This document shows positions 1 to 8,048 of a stretch of 30,711 bases of DNA, piece by piece. The notes below the pieces were generated by a model. That model did not search any database. It was not told the origin of the DNA and worked only from the letters and a program-made list of their open reading frames with translations. Each line of letters opens with the position of its first letter. Position 1 is the stretch's first letter. The position numbers and the translations under genes were made by a program. This DNA is from HGM20899 sp964615195 (lineage in GTDB: Bacteria > Pseudomonadota > Gammaproteobacteria > Enterobacterales > Succinivibrionaceae). The stretch covers positions 1 to 30,711 of the forward strand of contig CAZTNG010000015.1 of the NCBI GenBank assembly GCA_964615195.1, in the 5' to 3' direction.

Positions 1-672
1 CTTTATTACAAAAGAATTAACTAAATCATTATTAACTAATGTGTCATCATAATCCACATATACATAATCATACTTTAAGTCTGTTTTATAACAAGAATAC
101 AAAGCCCTATCGCTTATTAAATTAAATTTATTATCAATAATTTTTACATCATTGCCTAATAAATCAAACAAACTCAACTGCACAAAATTAATTCCTTTTA
201 CACGATACATCCCCATTGTACCAGCAATTCTTGGAGCAATTTCTAGCAAAGTTAAAACATTATTTTTGCCCTCTTTAACTTGAAAAAACCACATTCCACT
301 AAATTTTAGTTTTTTAGAAATTTTTAATGCCAAATCTAAAAATCGAGAATCACTAACAGGTCGTGTACGAACACTTATACCATTTGATATTCTTTCTCTT
401 ATTCTCCCTTGACAAAAAATTAATTCTCCATTACTTTTTGTAAAGCAATCAATTGTATACTCTTTCCCTGGTAAATATTCAGTTACAACCATGTCAATTG
501 GTGACAGCCTTACATAAAAATCATAATCTTTTTCATTAGCAATAAAATGAGATCCCCTAGAACCTTCACCAACATCAGGTTTAGCAAATACTGGATAATA
601 AGAAGGTTTATCCTCATAAACAATAGGAGTATCTACCTTTAATACATCTTTCGGGTTGTCAAATTTTACACC
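1..672 (-). pseudogene. ATP-grasp ligase with C-terminal HAD-type domain, 5'-truncated; runs off the left edge
   Basis: The minus strand has an open frame of 224 codons from 672 to the window edge. Its translation contains an ATP-grasp core: a nucleotide-binding stretch FAKPDVGEGSRG, an EYLPGKEYTIDCF segment, and a late FQVKEG...LLEIAPRIAGT segment with the metal-binding Glu. Near the edge, VYVDYDDTL resembles HAD motif I (DxDxT). Such ATP-grasp/HAD proteins, related to the carbamoyl-phosphate synthase large chain, occur in polysaccharide clusters; their substrate is usually unknown. An in-frame TAA at 673-675 lies directly before the readable part. No ATG, GTG or TTG follows in frame until well inside the ATP-grasp domain, and the AT-rich DNA upstream does not encode the roughly 100 N-terminal residues the fold needs. 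I infer a deletion or rearrangement remnant. A sequencing error is less likely because no frame continues upstream. Confidence 0.6.
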
Positions 673-937
673 TTAAAATTAACAAAAGTAAATTTTATAA
701 ATAAACGTGGTTATGCATTTGTAAAACAATTATAATATAATACAAACTTAGTAATTAATAAAAATATACACAATATTATTGCTACTATAAATAGTGACTA
801 TAAATATTATCTGCAACTAGTAAAATATCAAATACTTATTTAATATTATTACTTATGTAACTATTAAGTCTAATCATAATTTTTTAGTTTTATAAACTAC
901 AGTTGTTAAAATAAATGCCAAGTAAAATATAAATTAA

Positions 938-2956
938 ATGGAAATTAAAATGCATAGATTAACATTATATGTTTTTTGGGAAAAAGATGGGATTGTAAGG
1001 GATTATGTTTCTTATTATTTATCTGAATTAAGAAAATTATCAGACATATTAGTAATTGTTAATGGAAAAATCAGAGATGAATCTAAATATATTCTTGAGA
1101 AATCAGGTTGCAAATTATTTGTACGTGATAACCACGGCTTAGATTTTGGCGCATGGAATGATGGAATAAAACACATTGGATTAGAAAAAATTCAAGAATT
1201 GGACCAACTTATTCTGTGCAATTGTTCTTGTTATGGACCTCTTTATCCATTTGAAGAAATATTTCAAACCATGGGGAAAAAAAACTGTGATTTTTGGGGA
1301 TTAACAAAACATCCAGATAATAGTGAATTATTGTTAATTCCAGGCGATGAAAACAGTAAATTAATTAGCCATATTCAATCTTTTTTCATGGTATTTAATA
1401 ATAAAATTTTGAAATCACTTAGATTTAAACAATGGTGGTCTGACTTTATAGAATATAATGATTATATGCATGAAGTAGCATATCATGAAGTAAAATTCAC
1501 TAAATTTTTTGAAGATGAAGGATTTAAATCTGACGCTTATGTAAATAATGATAAATACAAAAGCAAAGTACATAAAGAAAGTGCAATGTTTTTTGCACCA
1601 TTAGATTTAATTAGAGAAGACAGAATACCACTTATAAAAAGAAAACTTTTTATAGATTATACTCATTTGTTTCGACAATCTCTTGTAAGGATTCCTAATG
1701 AAGTTCTGCAATATATTAAAGATAACACAAATTACCCTACAGATAATATATGGCAAGATTTAATAGCCACACAAAAGATGTCAAATATAAAAAAAATATT
1801 TCATTTAAATTATATAATTCCAAGTCAAATTTCAAAACCTTCTACTAGAAAAATTGCTTTAGTTTGTTATGCATACTACCCAGATACTATTAATTATTTA
1901 CAACATTACATTGAATCCATGCCTACTAATTCAGATATTTATATAATATCATCAAGGGTTGACACTCTTGATGCCTATGCTTTAGCATTAGAAGGTTTAA
2001 ATAATGGGGAATATAATTTTGTAGATACCACCGAGCAAACTACAAATTTAGTACGACATGAATACAAACAGTCAACTATTTTCAATAAAATTGAATATCG
2101 TCTTAAATTAAATCAAGGAAGAGACGTTGCTGCTTATTTGATAACGGCAAAAGATATTTTTGAAAAATATGATTATATTTGTTGCATTCATGATAAAAAA
2201 TCACCTCAATTATCATTGGATGTTACATTAGATGATTTTAATTATCATTGTCTTGAATGCTGTTTACATAGCACAAACTATGTAAATAATCTAATTTCAT
2301 GCTTTGAAAACAATAATAAATTGGGACTACTTGTACCTCCAACATTATACTTCGGTCCATTTGCGTGTTTTGGTACTCCATTAAATGCTAACATGGAATG
2401 GTATGAAAAACTTCATACTATGTTGAATATAACTATACCTTTTGATGACAATCCTATGGCCCCTTTTGGAGCATTATTTTGGATAAGAGGTAATGCTACA
2501 AAAACATTATTTAAGTTTAGTTGGAAATATTCTGAATTTCCAAATGAACCATTGCCTGTTGATGGAACAATTTCACATGCCATAGAAAGAATTTATCCTT
2601 CTGCTGTTCAAAATGAAGGATACTATACATCATATGTAATGCCTAATTCATTCGCAGAAATTTATTACAACAATATAACTGAAATTTTATACTCAATTAC
2701 AAACAACATGCATAAAATATATGGCGTACAAAATCCAACTAACTTGATTGATATAATAAAAAATAATTATAACGTAAGTGTGAACAATGCAACTCAACTA
2801 CATCCCATAAAAAATAAATGTGAAAAGCCATTTAAACTTCTAAAATATTATAAATATAAATACTTAGCCTATTTAACTTTTAAAAAAATTAAAAAATTCG
2901 AAGATAGATATATAATGTTAAAAAAGCAAAAAAATGAATTAAACGTAAAACTTTAG
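938..2956 (+). CDS. RgpF-family (rhamnan synthesis protein F-like) glycosyltransferase, tandem domains
   Basis: The 672-residue protein carries two copies of the RgpF-type domain. Copy 1 (about residues 1-260) opens with LYVFWEKDGIVRDYVSYYL, then VIVNGKIRD and the hallmark RDNHGLDFGAWNDGI. Copy 2 (about 295-600) has ALVCYAYYPD, YIISSRVDT, LNQGRDVAAYL and YICCIHDKKS, and ends with the PPTLYFGP...GALFWIRG segment typical of the family. RgpF-like enzymes transfer rhamnose or related sugars in cell-surface polysaccharides. There is no signal peptide, so it should act at the inner face of the membrane. The C-terminal 50 residues are very Lys-rich. No clear ribosome binding site precedes the ATG at 938; the ATG at 950 is an alternative start. 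It leads a plus-strand group with the sulfatase-fold gene and rfbC-rfbD, which fits a rhamnose polymer. The acceptor and linkage cannot be read from sequence. Confidence 0.85.
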   Translation: MEIKMHRLTLYVFWEKDGIVRDYVSYYLSELRKLSDILVIVNGKIRDESKYILEKSGCKLFVRDNHGLDFGAWNDGIKHIGLEKIQELDQLILCNCSCYGPLYPFEEIFQTMGKKNCDFWGLTKHPDNSELLLIPGDENSKLISHIQSFFMVFNNKILKSLRFKQWWSDFIEYNDYMHEVAYHEVKFTKFFEDEGFKSDAYVNNDKYKSKVHKESAMFFAPLDLIREDRIPLIKRKLFIDYTHLFRQSLVRIPNEVLQYIKDNTNYPTDNIWQDLIATQKMSNIKKIFHLNYIIPSQISKPSTRKIALVCYAYYPDTINYLQHYIESMPTNSDIYIISSRVDTLDAYALALEGLNNGEYNFVDTTEQTTNLVRHEYKQSTIFNKIEYRLKLNQGRDVAAYLITAKDIFEKYDYICCIHDKKSPQLSLDVTLDDFNYHCLECCLHSTNYVNNLISCFENNNKLGLLVPPTLYFGPFACFGTPLNANMEWYEKLHTMLNITIPFDDNPMAPFGALFWIRGNATKTLFKFSWKYSEFPNEPLPVDGTISHAIERIYPSAVQNEGYYTSYVMPNSFAEIYYNNITEILYSITNNMHKIYGVQNPTNLIDIIKNNYNVSVNNATQLHPIKNKCEKPFKLLKYYKYKYLAYLTFKKIKKFEDRYIMLKKQKNELNVKL

Positions 2957-2965
2957 GAGGCAAAA

Positions 2966-4609
2966 TTGAATAATATATATAGATTCTTATTTTTTATTAT
3001 TTTAATAATAATTATTTCTCTATTCTATTTAGCGGTAAAAGACAAGTCTTTAGCTATTATTTGTGAACTTATAATAGTAGCCAGCACTTTTTATCTATTA
3101 AAAAATTGGCTTATTAAGATAACTATAAGTTTACCTATTCTTACAATACTCGCTAGTCAATTTACATCTGCTTACGCTATCGGGGACTATTTACCAATAT
3201 TAGCATTTTCCAATATAAATGAAAGTACATCAATTAATTTGCAAAAATCATTATTTATCTTTTCTTCCGCATTATTTGCAAATCTAATCTTTGTTTATTC
3301 TTTTTACAAATTATTTTCATGTAATTTGCTAAAAATGAAAAAACATTTACTTATCGTCGTAATAATTATTGTACTTGCATGTGTATCTTACTTACTAAAA
3401 TCACCTACTACAACTTTTGTTAAAAATGCATTTAGCGCATATAAAGAACTTTCATTTGAAATAAATTATGATATAAAAACATCACAAAAAAAACTTTACG
3501 AAAAAAATTTTGTTTATAAAAATTTAAAAAATCCTTTACCTCAATTAGATCAAACCAAAAAATTAAATATTATTGTTTTTTTTGTTGAAGGTTTTAATTT
3601 TGAAAGTATTGATTTGTTTAATGATAAATATGACGACTTAACTCCTAACATTGATAAATTTATTAATTCTTCAGTATATTTTTCTAATTATTATAATCAT
3701 ACTGCTGCAACATTTAGAGGAATTAGAGGTCAATTAACATCATCTTATCAATCTAAAGGCGGCTATTATAAAGATAATTCAGGTTTAGGGCAATTAACAG
3801 ATAGTGAACTTAATCAATTTTATAAAGATACTGTAATTAGTCTCCCTCACATTATGAATACTAATGGCTATAGTACTGCCTTTTTTGAACCTCATGATGA
3901 ACAACAATTTCATAACATGTTAATAAACCTGGATTTTAAAACAGTATACGGGACAAAAGACTTTATTGGCTCTAGGAGTTCTGTTGGACACTTATCTGAC
4001 ACAGAATTATTCTCTTTGTTCACAAAAACATTACAAGAAAACAAGATAAAAAATCCTTTTTTTATTGGCTTTTATAATGTTGGCACTCATTTAGGTTTAG
4101 ATTCTTCTAATGTTAAATATAAGATTAACAATGAAGTTGCAAATACCATCCATAATTTTGATTTTGAATTTGGTAAATTTTTTTCATGGTTTAAATCTAG
4201 TAAATATCATGAAAACACTATAATCATTCTTACCGCTGACCACTCTGCATTTCCTTCTAACAAATATATCGAATTATTTGGTAATAAAGGACTAACTAAA
4301 GATATTATGATAAATAAAATTCCTTTAGCAATTTATTACAAGAATTTCAAACATCAAGTTTTAGATGCCCAAGGGAAAAATTCAATTGATTTTGCACCAA
4401 CTGTTTTAAGTATATTAGGGATTAATAAAGCTCATAATTATTTCCTTGGTTGCTCTATTTTCGAAACAAATTGTACATTACCATTTGAATTTATTCACAA
4501 CCAAGGTGATATTTTTATGAACACCAAAAATGGTGATATAATTAATATGCCACATAAAGATCCAAATATTAAATTAATAGAAGATTATTATAGTCTTAGC
4601 GGGATATAA
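2966..4609 (+). CDS. Membrane sulfatase/LTA synthase-fold transferase, possibly adding a phospho-group to the polysaccharide
   Basis: The 547-residue protein has about five hydrophobic segments (near residues 7-25, 28-47, 53-72, 94-117 and 127-144), then a large extracytoplasmic catalytic domain, as in LtaS-like enzymes. The domain shows the sulfatase/alkaline-phosphatase fold: FFVEGFN (E208) as a likely metal ligand, a Thr in HTAATFRG (T246 or T249) as likely nucleophile, GTH around 374, and TADH at 423-426. A Thr instead of Cys or Ser argues for phosphoglycerol or phosphoethanolamine transfer, not sulfate ester hydrolysis; that is family knowledge. Translation starts at TTG (2966), fixed by a perfect AGGAGG at 2955-2960 that overlaps the stop of the glycosyltransferase gene, so the two genes are probably coupled. 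The group transferred and its acceptor are not determined. Confidence 0.8.
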   Translation: MNNIYRFLFFIILIIIISLFYLAVKDKSLAIICELIIVASTFYLLKNWLIKITISLPILTILASQFTSAYAIGDYLPILAFSNINESTSINLQKSLFIFSSALFANLIFVYSFYKLFSCNLLKMKKHLLIVVIIIVLACVSYLLKSPTTTFVKNAFSAYKELSFEINYDIKTSQKKLYEKNFVYKNLKNPLPQLDQTKKLNIIVFFVEGFNFESIDLFNDKYDDLTPNIDKFINSSVYFSNYYNHTAATFRGIRGQLTSSYQSKGGYYKDNSGLGQLTDSELNQFYKDTVISLPHIMNTNGYSTAFFEPHDEQQFHNMLINLDFKTVYGTKDFIGSRSSVGHLSDTELFSLFTKTLQENKIKNPFFIGFYNVGTHLGLDSSNVKYKINNEVANTIHNFDFEFGKFFSWFKSSKYHENTIIILTADHSAFPSNKYIELFGNKGLTKDIMINKIPLAIYYKNFKHQVLDAQGKNSIDFAPTVLSILGINKAHNYFLGCSIFETNCTLPFEFIHNQGDIFMNTKNGDIINMPHKDPNIKLIEDYYSLSGI

Positions 4610-4621
4610 TGGAGAAATTTT

Positions 4622-5173
4622 ATGAACTTTATTAAAACTCAAATAACAGGAGTTTTTATAATTGAACCCAATATTTTCAAAGATGACAGAGGTTACTTCT
4701 TCGAAAGTTACAATGAAGACGTATTCATTAAAAATGGGATACCAAACAAATTCATCCAAGATAATCAATCTAAATCAAGTTATGGCGTAATTCGTGGACT
4801 ACATAGTCAATTAGGGGATCATGCCCAAGCAAAACTTGTGAGAGTGTTAGAAGGTACCGTACTTGATGTAGCTGTAGACTTTAGAAAAGATTCACCTACT
4901 TTCTTAAAATATGTTTCAGTTGAATTGTCAGCAGAAAACCAAAGACAATTATTTATTCCAAGAGGATTTTTACACGGATTTTCTGTATTAAGTGAAACAG
5001 CTATATTTGCCTATAAATGTGATAACCTATACTGCAAAGCTAGTGAATTTTCTATACGTTTTGATGATAAAACTATTAATGTAGATTGGAAAATTCCTTT
5101 AGATAAGGCAATTATTTCAGAAAAAGATCGTTTCGCAAAGGAAGTAAAAGATGTACTTAATAACAGGATCTAA
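4622..5173 (+). CDS. rfbC: dTDP-4-dehydrorhamnose 3,5-epimerase
   Basis: The protein epimerises dTDP-4-keto-6-deoxyglucose at C3 and C5, the third step of dTDP-L-rhamnose synthesis in the cytoplasm. At 183 residues it has the normal length. The cupin core shows FKDDRGYFFESY, QDNQSKSSYGVIRGLH with the catalytic base His61, KLVRV (Lys71), DVAVDFRKDSPTF, PRGFLHGF (His118) and the acid Tyr131 in FAYKCDNLY. The usual GLHYQ or GLHFQ reads GLHSQ here, a small variation next to the catalytic His. It follows the sulfatase-fold gene after 12 nt with GGAG at 4611-4614, and its last 23 nt overlap rfbD. rfbA and rfbB, needed for the first two steps, are not in the window. Confidence 0.95.
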   Translation: MNFIKTQITGVFIIEPNIFKDDRGYFFESYNEDVFIKNGIPNKFIQDNQSKSSYGVIRGLHSQLGDHAQAKLVRVLEGTVLDVAVDFRKDSPTFLKYVSVELSAENQRQLFIPRGFLHGFSVLSETAIFAYKCDNLYCKASEFSIRFDDKTINVDWKIPLDKAIISEKDRFAKEVKDVLNNRI

Positions 5174-5993
5174 TGGTCAATTGGGAACAGAATTAAAAAG
5201 CTTATTAACAAATGCTATTGCTGTAGATGTGAATACTTTAGATATAACTGATGCTCAAGCTGTTAAAGATTTTATCTTAAAAAATAATGTTGATACCATC
5301 ATTAATTGTGCAGCTTATACAGCTGTTGACAAAGCAGAAGATGAAGAAAATCTAGCCACAAAAATCAATGTTGATGGTCCAAGAAATTTAGCACAAAGTG
5401 GTGCAAAACGTGTTATACATATATCAACAGATTATGTATTTGATGGCACAGCTCATGTACCATTAACTCCTTATGATAAAACAAACCCTGTTTCAGTATA
5501 TGGGCGCACAAAACTTCTCGGTGAAAAAGCTGTTTATGATAATGCTCCTCAAGCATACATAATTAGAACATCATGGTTATATTCACCTTACGGTAATAAC
5601 TTTGTAAAAACCATGCTAAAACTTGGACACGAAAAAAGATCAATTAATGTAGTTTCAGACCAAATTGGTACGCCTACATACGCACATGATTTAGCATTAG
5701 CTATTGTTGCTCTCATAAACAAAACAAATGATAAAACATTTGCACAAAAGAAGATCTATCATTTCAGTAATGAAGGTGTATGTTCTTGGTATGATTTTGC
5801 TGCAAATATAATGAAATTTTCGAATCTCGATTGTAAAGTAAATGCTATACCAAGCAGTTCCTATCCAACTAAAGCCTTACGACCTTTTTATAGTGTGTTA
5901 GATAAATCAGACATAAAGAAAGATTTAGGCATTGAAATTCCTAATTGGCAAGATAGTTTAGAAAACTGCATTCAGTTGCTCATAAAACAATAA
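5151..5993 (+). CDS. rfbD: dTDP-4-dehydrorhamnose reductase
   Basis: This enzyme performs the last, NAD(P)H-dependent step of dTDP-L-rhamnose synthesis. The 280-residue short-chain dehydrogenase-type protein begins MYLITGSNGQLG, with the Rossmann glycine motif at residues 6-12. It carries NCAAYTAVDKAE, ISTDYVFDG (91-99) and the catalytic Tyr117-xxx-Lys121 pair (YGRTK), followed by RTSWLY and DQIGTPTYA, all typical of RmlD. The start lies inside rfbC, giving a 23-nt overlap. It is supported by AAGGAAG at 5138-5144 within the rfbC coding sequence, so the two genes should be translationally coupled. It is the last gene of the polysaccharide group; core housekeeping genes begin about 220 bp downstream. 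Confidence 0.95.
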   Translation: MYLITGSNGQLGTELKSLLTNAIAVDVNTLDITDAQAVKDFILKNNVDTIINCAAYTAVDKAEDEENLATKINVDGPRNLAQSGAKRVIHISTDYVFDGTAHVPLTPYDKTNPVSVYGRTKLLGEKAVYDNAPQAYIIRTSWLYSPYGNNFVKTMLKLGHEKRSINVVSDQIGTPTYAHDLALAIVALINKTNDKTFAQKKIYHFSNEGVCSWYDFAANIMKFSNLDCKVNAIPSSSYPTKALRPFYSVLDKSDIKKDLGIEIPNWQDSLENCIQLLIKQ

Positions 5994-6012
5994 ATATCTT
6001 TATATTCTAATA

Positions 6013-6055
6013 GAAAGCGATTAATTTAAATTATACAAATAAAATAATTGCTTTC
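6013..6055 (+). terminator. Possible terminator after rfbD
   Basis: An 11-bp inverted repeat (6013-6023 with 6045-6055, one G-U pair) encloses a 21-nt loop shortly after the rfbD stop. The loop is long and no clean T-run follows, so this is a weak candidate. Confidence 0.3.
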
Positions 6056-6137
6056 ATTACTTCAATTGAAACCTCTTTTAATCTTTTATTGACTAAATTG
6101 CAAAAGTAACTTTAATAATCTATTTGTGCTATTAACA

Positions 6138-6146
6138 TGTTATAAT
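6138..6146 (+). promoter_or_regulatory. Extended -10 promoter element for def
   Basis: TGTTATAAT matches the extended -10 form TG-N-TATAAT, 71 bp before the def start. A good -35 hexamer at 17 bp is missing, as is common for extended -10 promoters. A second, less canonical candidate upstream is TTGACT at 6089-6094 with TTAATA 17 bp further. Confidence 0.5.
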
Positions 6147-6217
6147 ATGCTAATAATACGTACGTTAAACACGGAATCATTGCTTTTGTAAAGTTAATGT
6201 AGGACAGTTAAATAATT

Positions 6218-6742
6218 ATGGCATTACTCAACCTTTTATATTACCCAGATGAACGCTTACACCAAGTGTCTAAACCAGTTACTGAATTTAATCAGAACTT
6301 AAAACGACTTGTAGCCGATATGTATGAAACTATGTATACAGACGAGGGTATTGGCTTAGCAGCTCCTCAAATAAATGTATTTGAAAGAATTGTAGTTATT
6401 GATGTCGTGGGTGATAAATCTCCCGAACATCAATTAACCATAATTAATCCCGTTTTTATTAGTCAAAGTGGTGAAACAGGAATTGAAGAAGGTTGTTTAT
6501 CCGTACCAGAGTTACGAGCTCATATAACAAGATTCGAACATGTTGTTGTTAAAGCTCAAAATATTAAAGGTGAATTTTTCCAAATTGAAGCTTCAGATCT
6601 ATTAGCAATTTGTTTACAACATGAAATCGACCACCTTAATGGCAAATTGTTTATAGATTATTTGTCTCCCTTAAAGAAAAATCTATATAGAACAAAAGCT
6701 TTAAAACTAGCTAAACAGCGAAAAAAAGCACTAGAAAATTAA
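6218..6742 (+). CDS. def: Peptide deformylase
   Basis: The enzyme removes the N-formyl group from nascent proteins. All three deformylase motifs are present at normal spacing: GIGLAAPQ (44-51), EGCLS with metal ligand Cys93, and QHEIDH with His135, Glu136 and His139. At 174 residues it has the usual length. The start has AGGA at 6201-6204, about 13 nt upstream, a slightly long spacing. It is the first gene of the def-fmt-rsmB-trkA block shared by many gammaproteobacteria. The dprA/smf gene that often precedes def is replaced here by the polysaccharide cluster. A perfect hairpin follows the stop, so def may be partly uncoupled from fmt. Confidence 0.97.
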   Translation: MALLNLLYYPDERLHQVSKPVTEFNQNLKRLVADMYETMYTDEGIGLAAPQINVFERIVVIDVVGDKSPEHQLTIINPVFISQSGETGIEEGCLSVPELRAHITRFEHVVVKAQNIKGEFFQIEASDLLAICLQHEIDHLNGKLFIDYLSPLKKNLYRTKALKLAKQRKKALEN

Positions 6743-6747
6743 AAAAG

Positions 6748-6779
6748 TGGAAAGAATATTTTTCTAAATATTCTTTCCA
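6748..6779 (+). terminator. Perfect 14-bp hairpin after def
   Basis: A perfect 14-bp inverted repeat (6748-6761 with 6766-6779) with a 4-nt loop starts 5 nt after the def stop. Six A precede the stem, and only a poor T-run follows. It is a probable terminator or 3'-end stabiliser; termination strength on the plus strand is doubtful. Confidence 0.55.
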
Positions 6780-6882
6780 TATAAAACAATACAACGTTAA
6801 TCTTTTATTCACATTTTCAACAAATTTAAAATAAAAATTTTGCTAAAATTTTATGGCATATTTTTATGTATTTAATATTTAT

Positions 6883-6920
6883 TATAATGATAAGACATTA
6901 AATCAATTAATGTCTTATCA
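6883..6920 (+). promoter_or_regulatory. -10 element and overlapping 13-bp palindrome in front of fmt
   Basis: TATAAT at 6883-6888 is followed by, and shares its last base with, a perfect inverted repeat: 6888-6900 pairs with 6908-6920 across a 7-nt loop. A transcript from this -10 would start inside the left arm, about 55 nt before the fmt start. The repeat could be an operator over the start site or, for transcripts from further upstream, a leader hairpin. No good -35 is visible. Confidence 0.4.
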
Positions 6921-6951
6921 CTAATAGAATACCAATCATTATAGGCTGAAC

Positions 6952-7902
6952 ATGAATATTATTTTTGCAGGAACTCCTGATTTTGCAGCGACTCATTTAC
7001 AAAGTTTACTTTCCAATGGGCATAACATTATTGCAGTTTATACACAACCAGACAGGCCCAAAGGTAGAGGACATCAATTATGTGCGAGCCCGGTTAAAGC
7101 AATAGCCTTAGAACACAATATTCCAGTGTATCAGCCGTTAAGCTTTAAAAATAATGAGTCCGCAATACAGGAAATCAAAGATATTAATGCCGATTTAATG
7201 ATTGTCGTTGCTTACGGCCTTTTGTTACCTCAAGAAGTAATTAATGCTCCACGTTTAGGGTGCATAAATGTGCATGGTTCATTACTACCAAAGTGGAGAG
7301 GTGCCGCACCTATTCAACGCTCTCTTTGGGCTGGAGATAAAGAAACCGGAATCACAATAATGAAGATAGCTCTAGCACTTGATGCTGGAGATATTTTGAC
7401 AAAAGCTTCGTTGCAAATCGATGATGATGATACATCTGAATCACTTTACATAAAGTTAGCTCAACTAGGTAGCAAAACACTGTGTAATATCTTGCCCAAT
7501 ATTGCATATTTATTGGCAAATTCTCAAAAACAAGATGAAAACTTAGTTACTTATGCCAGCAAATTATCAAAAGAAGAAGCTCTTATTGATTTTACTCAAC
7601 CTGCTCACATTATTGAACGTTACATTAGAGCATACCAACCATGGCCTGTTGCCTACTTTTCCATAGATGGACAAAATATCAAGGTTTACCAAGCGCAGGC
7701 AATCGCTAATAATACCCACTCAAAAAATGAATTTGGAGAAATTTTATCTTTTACTAAAAGTGGCCTCGACATTGTTACTGGCGATAACTCCATACTAAGA
7801 ATTCTAAAAATGCAATTACCTGGTAAAAAAATAATGAATGTAACCGATATAATCAATTCTAGAAAAGATATGTTTGCTTCAGGGAAAATTTTAAATTCAT
7901 AA
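6952..7902 (+). CDS. fmt: Methionyl-tRNA formyltransferase
   Basis: The enzyme formylates Met-tRNAfMet using 10-formyltetrahydrofolate, giving the initiator tRNA whose formyl group Def later removes. The 316-residue protein begins MNIIFAGTPDFAA. It keeps the catalytic triad at the E. coli positions: Asn106 and His108 in INVHGSLLPKWRGAAPI, and Asp144 in LALDAGD. The C-terminal OB-like tRNA-binding domain starts near residue 205 and includes RAYQPWPVAYF. The ribosome binding site is weak (AGG about 8 nt upstream). It is encoded 209 bp after def in the usual order. Confidence 0.97.
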   Translation: MNIIFAGTPDFAATHLQSLLSNGHNIIAVYTQPDRPKGRGHQLCASPVKAIALEHNIPVYQPLSFKNNESAIQEIKDINADLMIVVAYGLLLPQEVINAPRLGCINVHGSLLPKWRGAAPIQRSLWAGDKETGITIMKIALALDAGDILTKASLQIDDDDTSESLYIKLAQLGSKTLCNILPNIAYLLANSQKQDENLVTYASKLSKEEALIDFTQPAHIIERYIRAYQPWPVAYFSIDGQNIKVYQAQAIANNTHSKNEFGEILSFTKSGLDIVTGDNSILRILKMQLPGKKIMNVTDIINSRKDMFASGKILNS

Positions 7903-8048
7903 AAATACAATTTATTAAATTATATTTATCAGAAAAGTAAAATTTCTAGTGATAATTTTCCACATATCTGACAAATGTTATACAATTCACTTACTTGAAT
8001 TATATATATTTATTATCAATTACCATAACAAAACAGGACTAAATCCTA

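Noticed and set aside
713..741. Overlapping TATAAT motifs upstream of the RgpF-like gene as its promoter
   Set aside because: The -10 matches are good (731-736 and 736-741), but they lie about 200 bp from the gene with no -35 at proper spacing; such motifs are frequent in this AT-rich spacer.
7927..7956. Inverted repeat after fmt as a terminator
   Set aside because: The stem needs a 3-nt bulge, is all A/T-rich, and no T-run follows.
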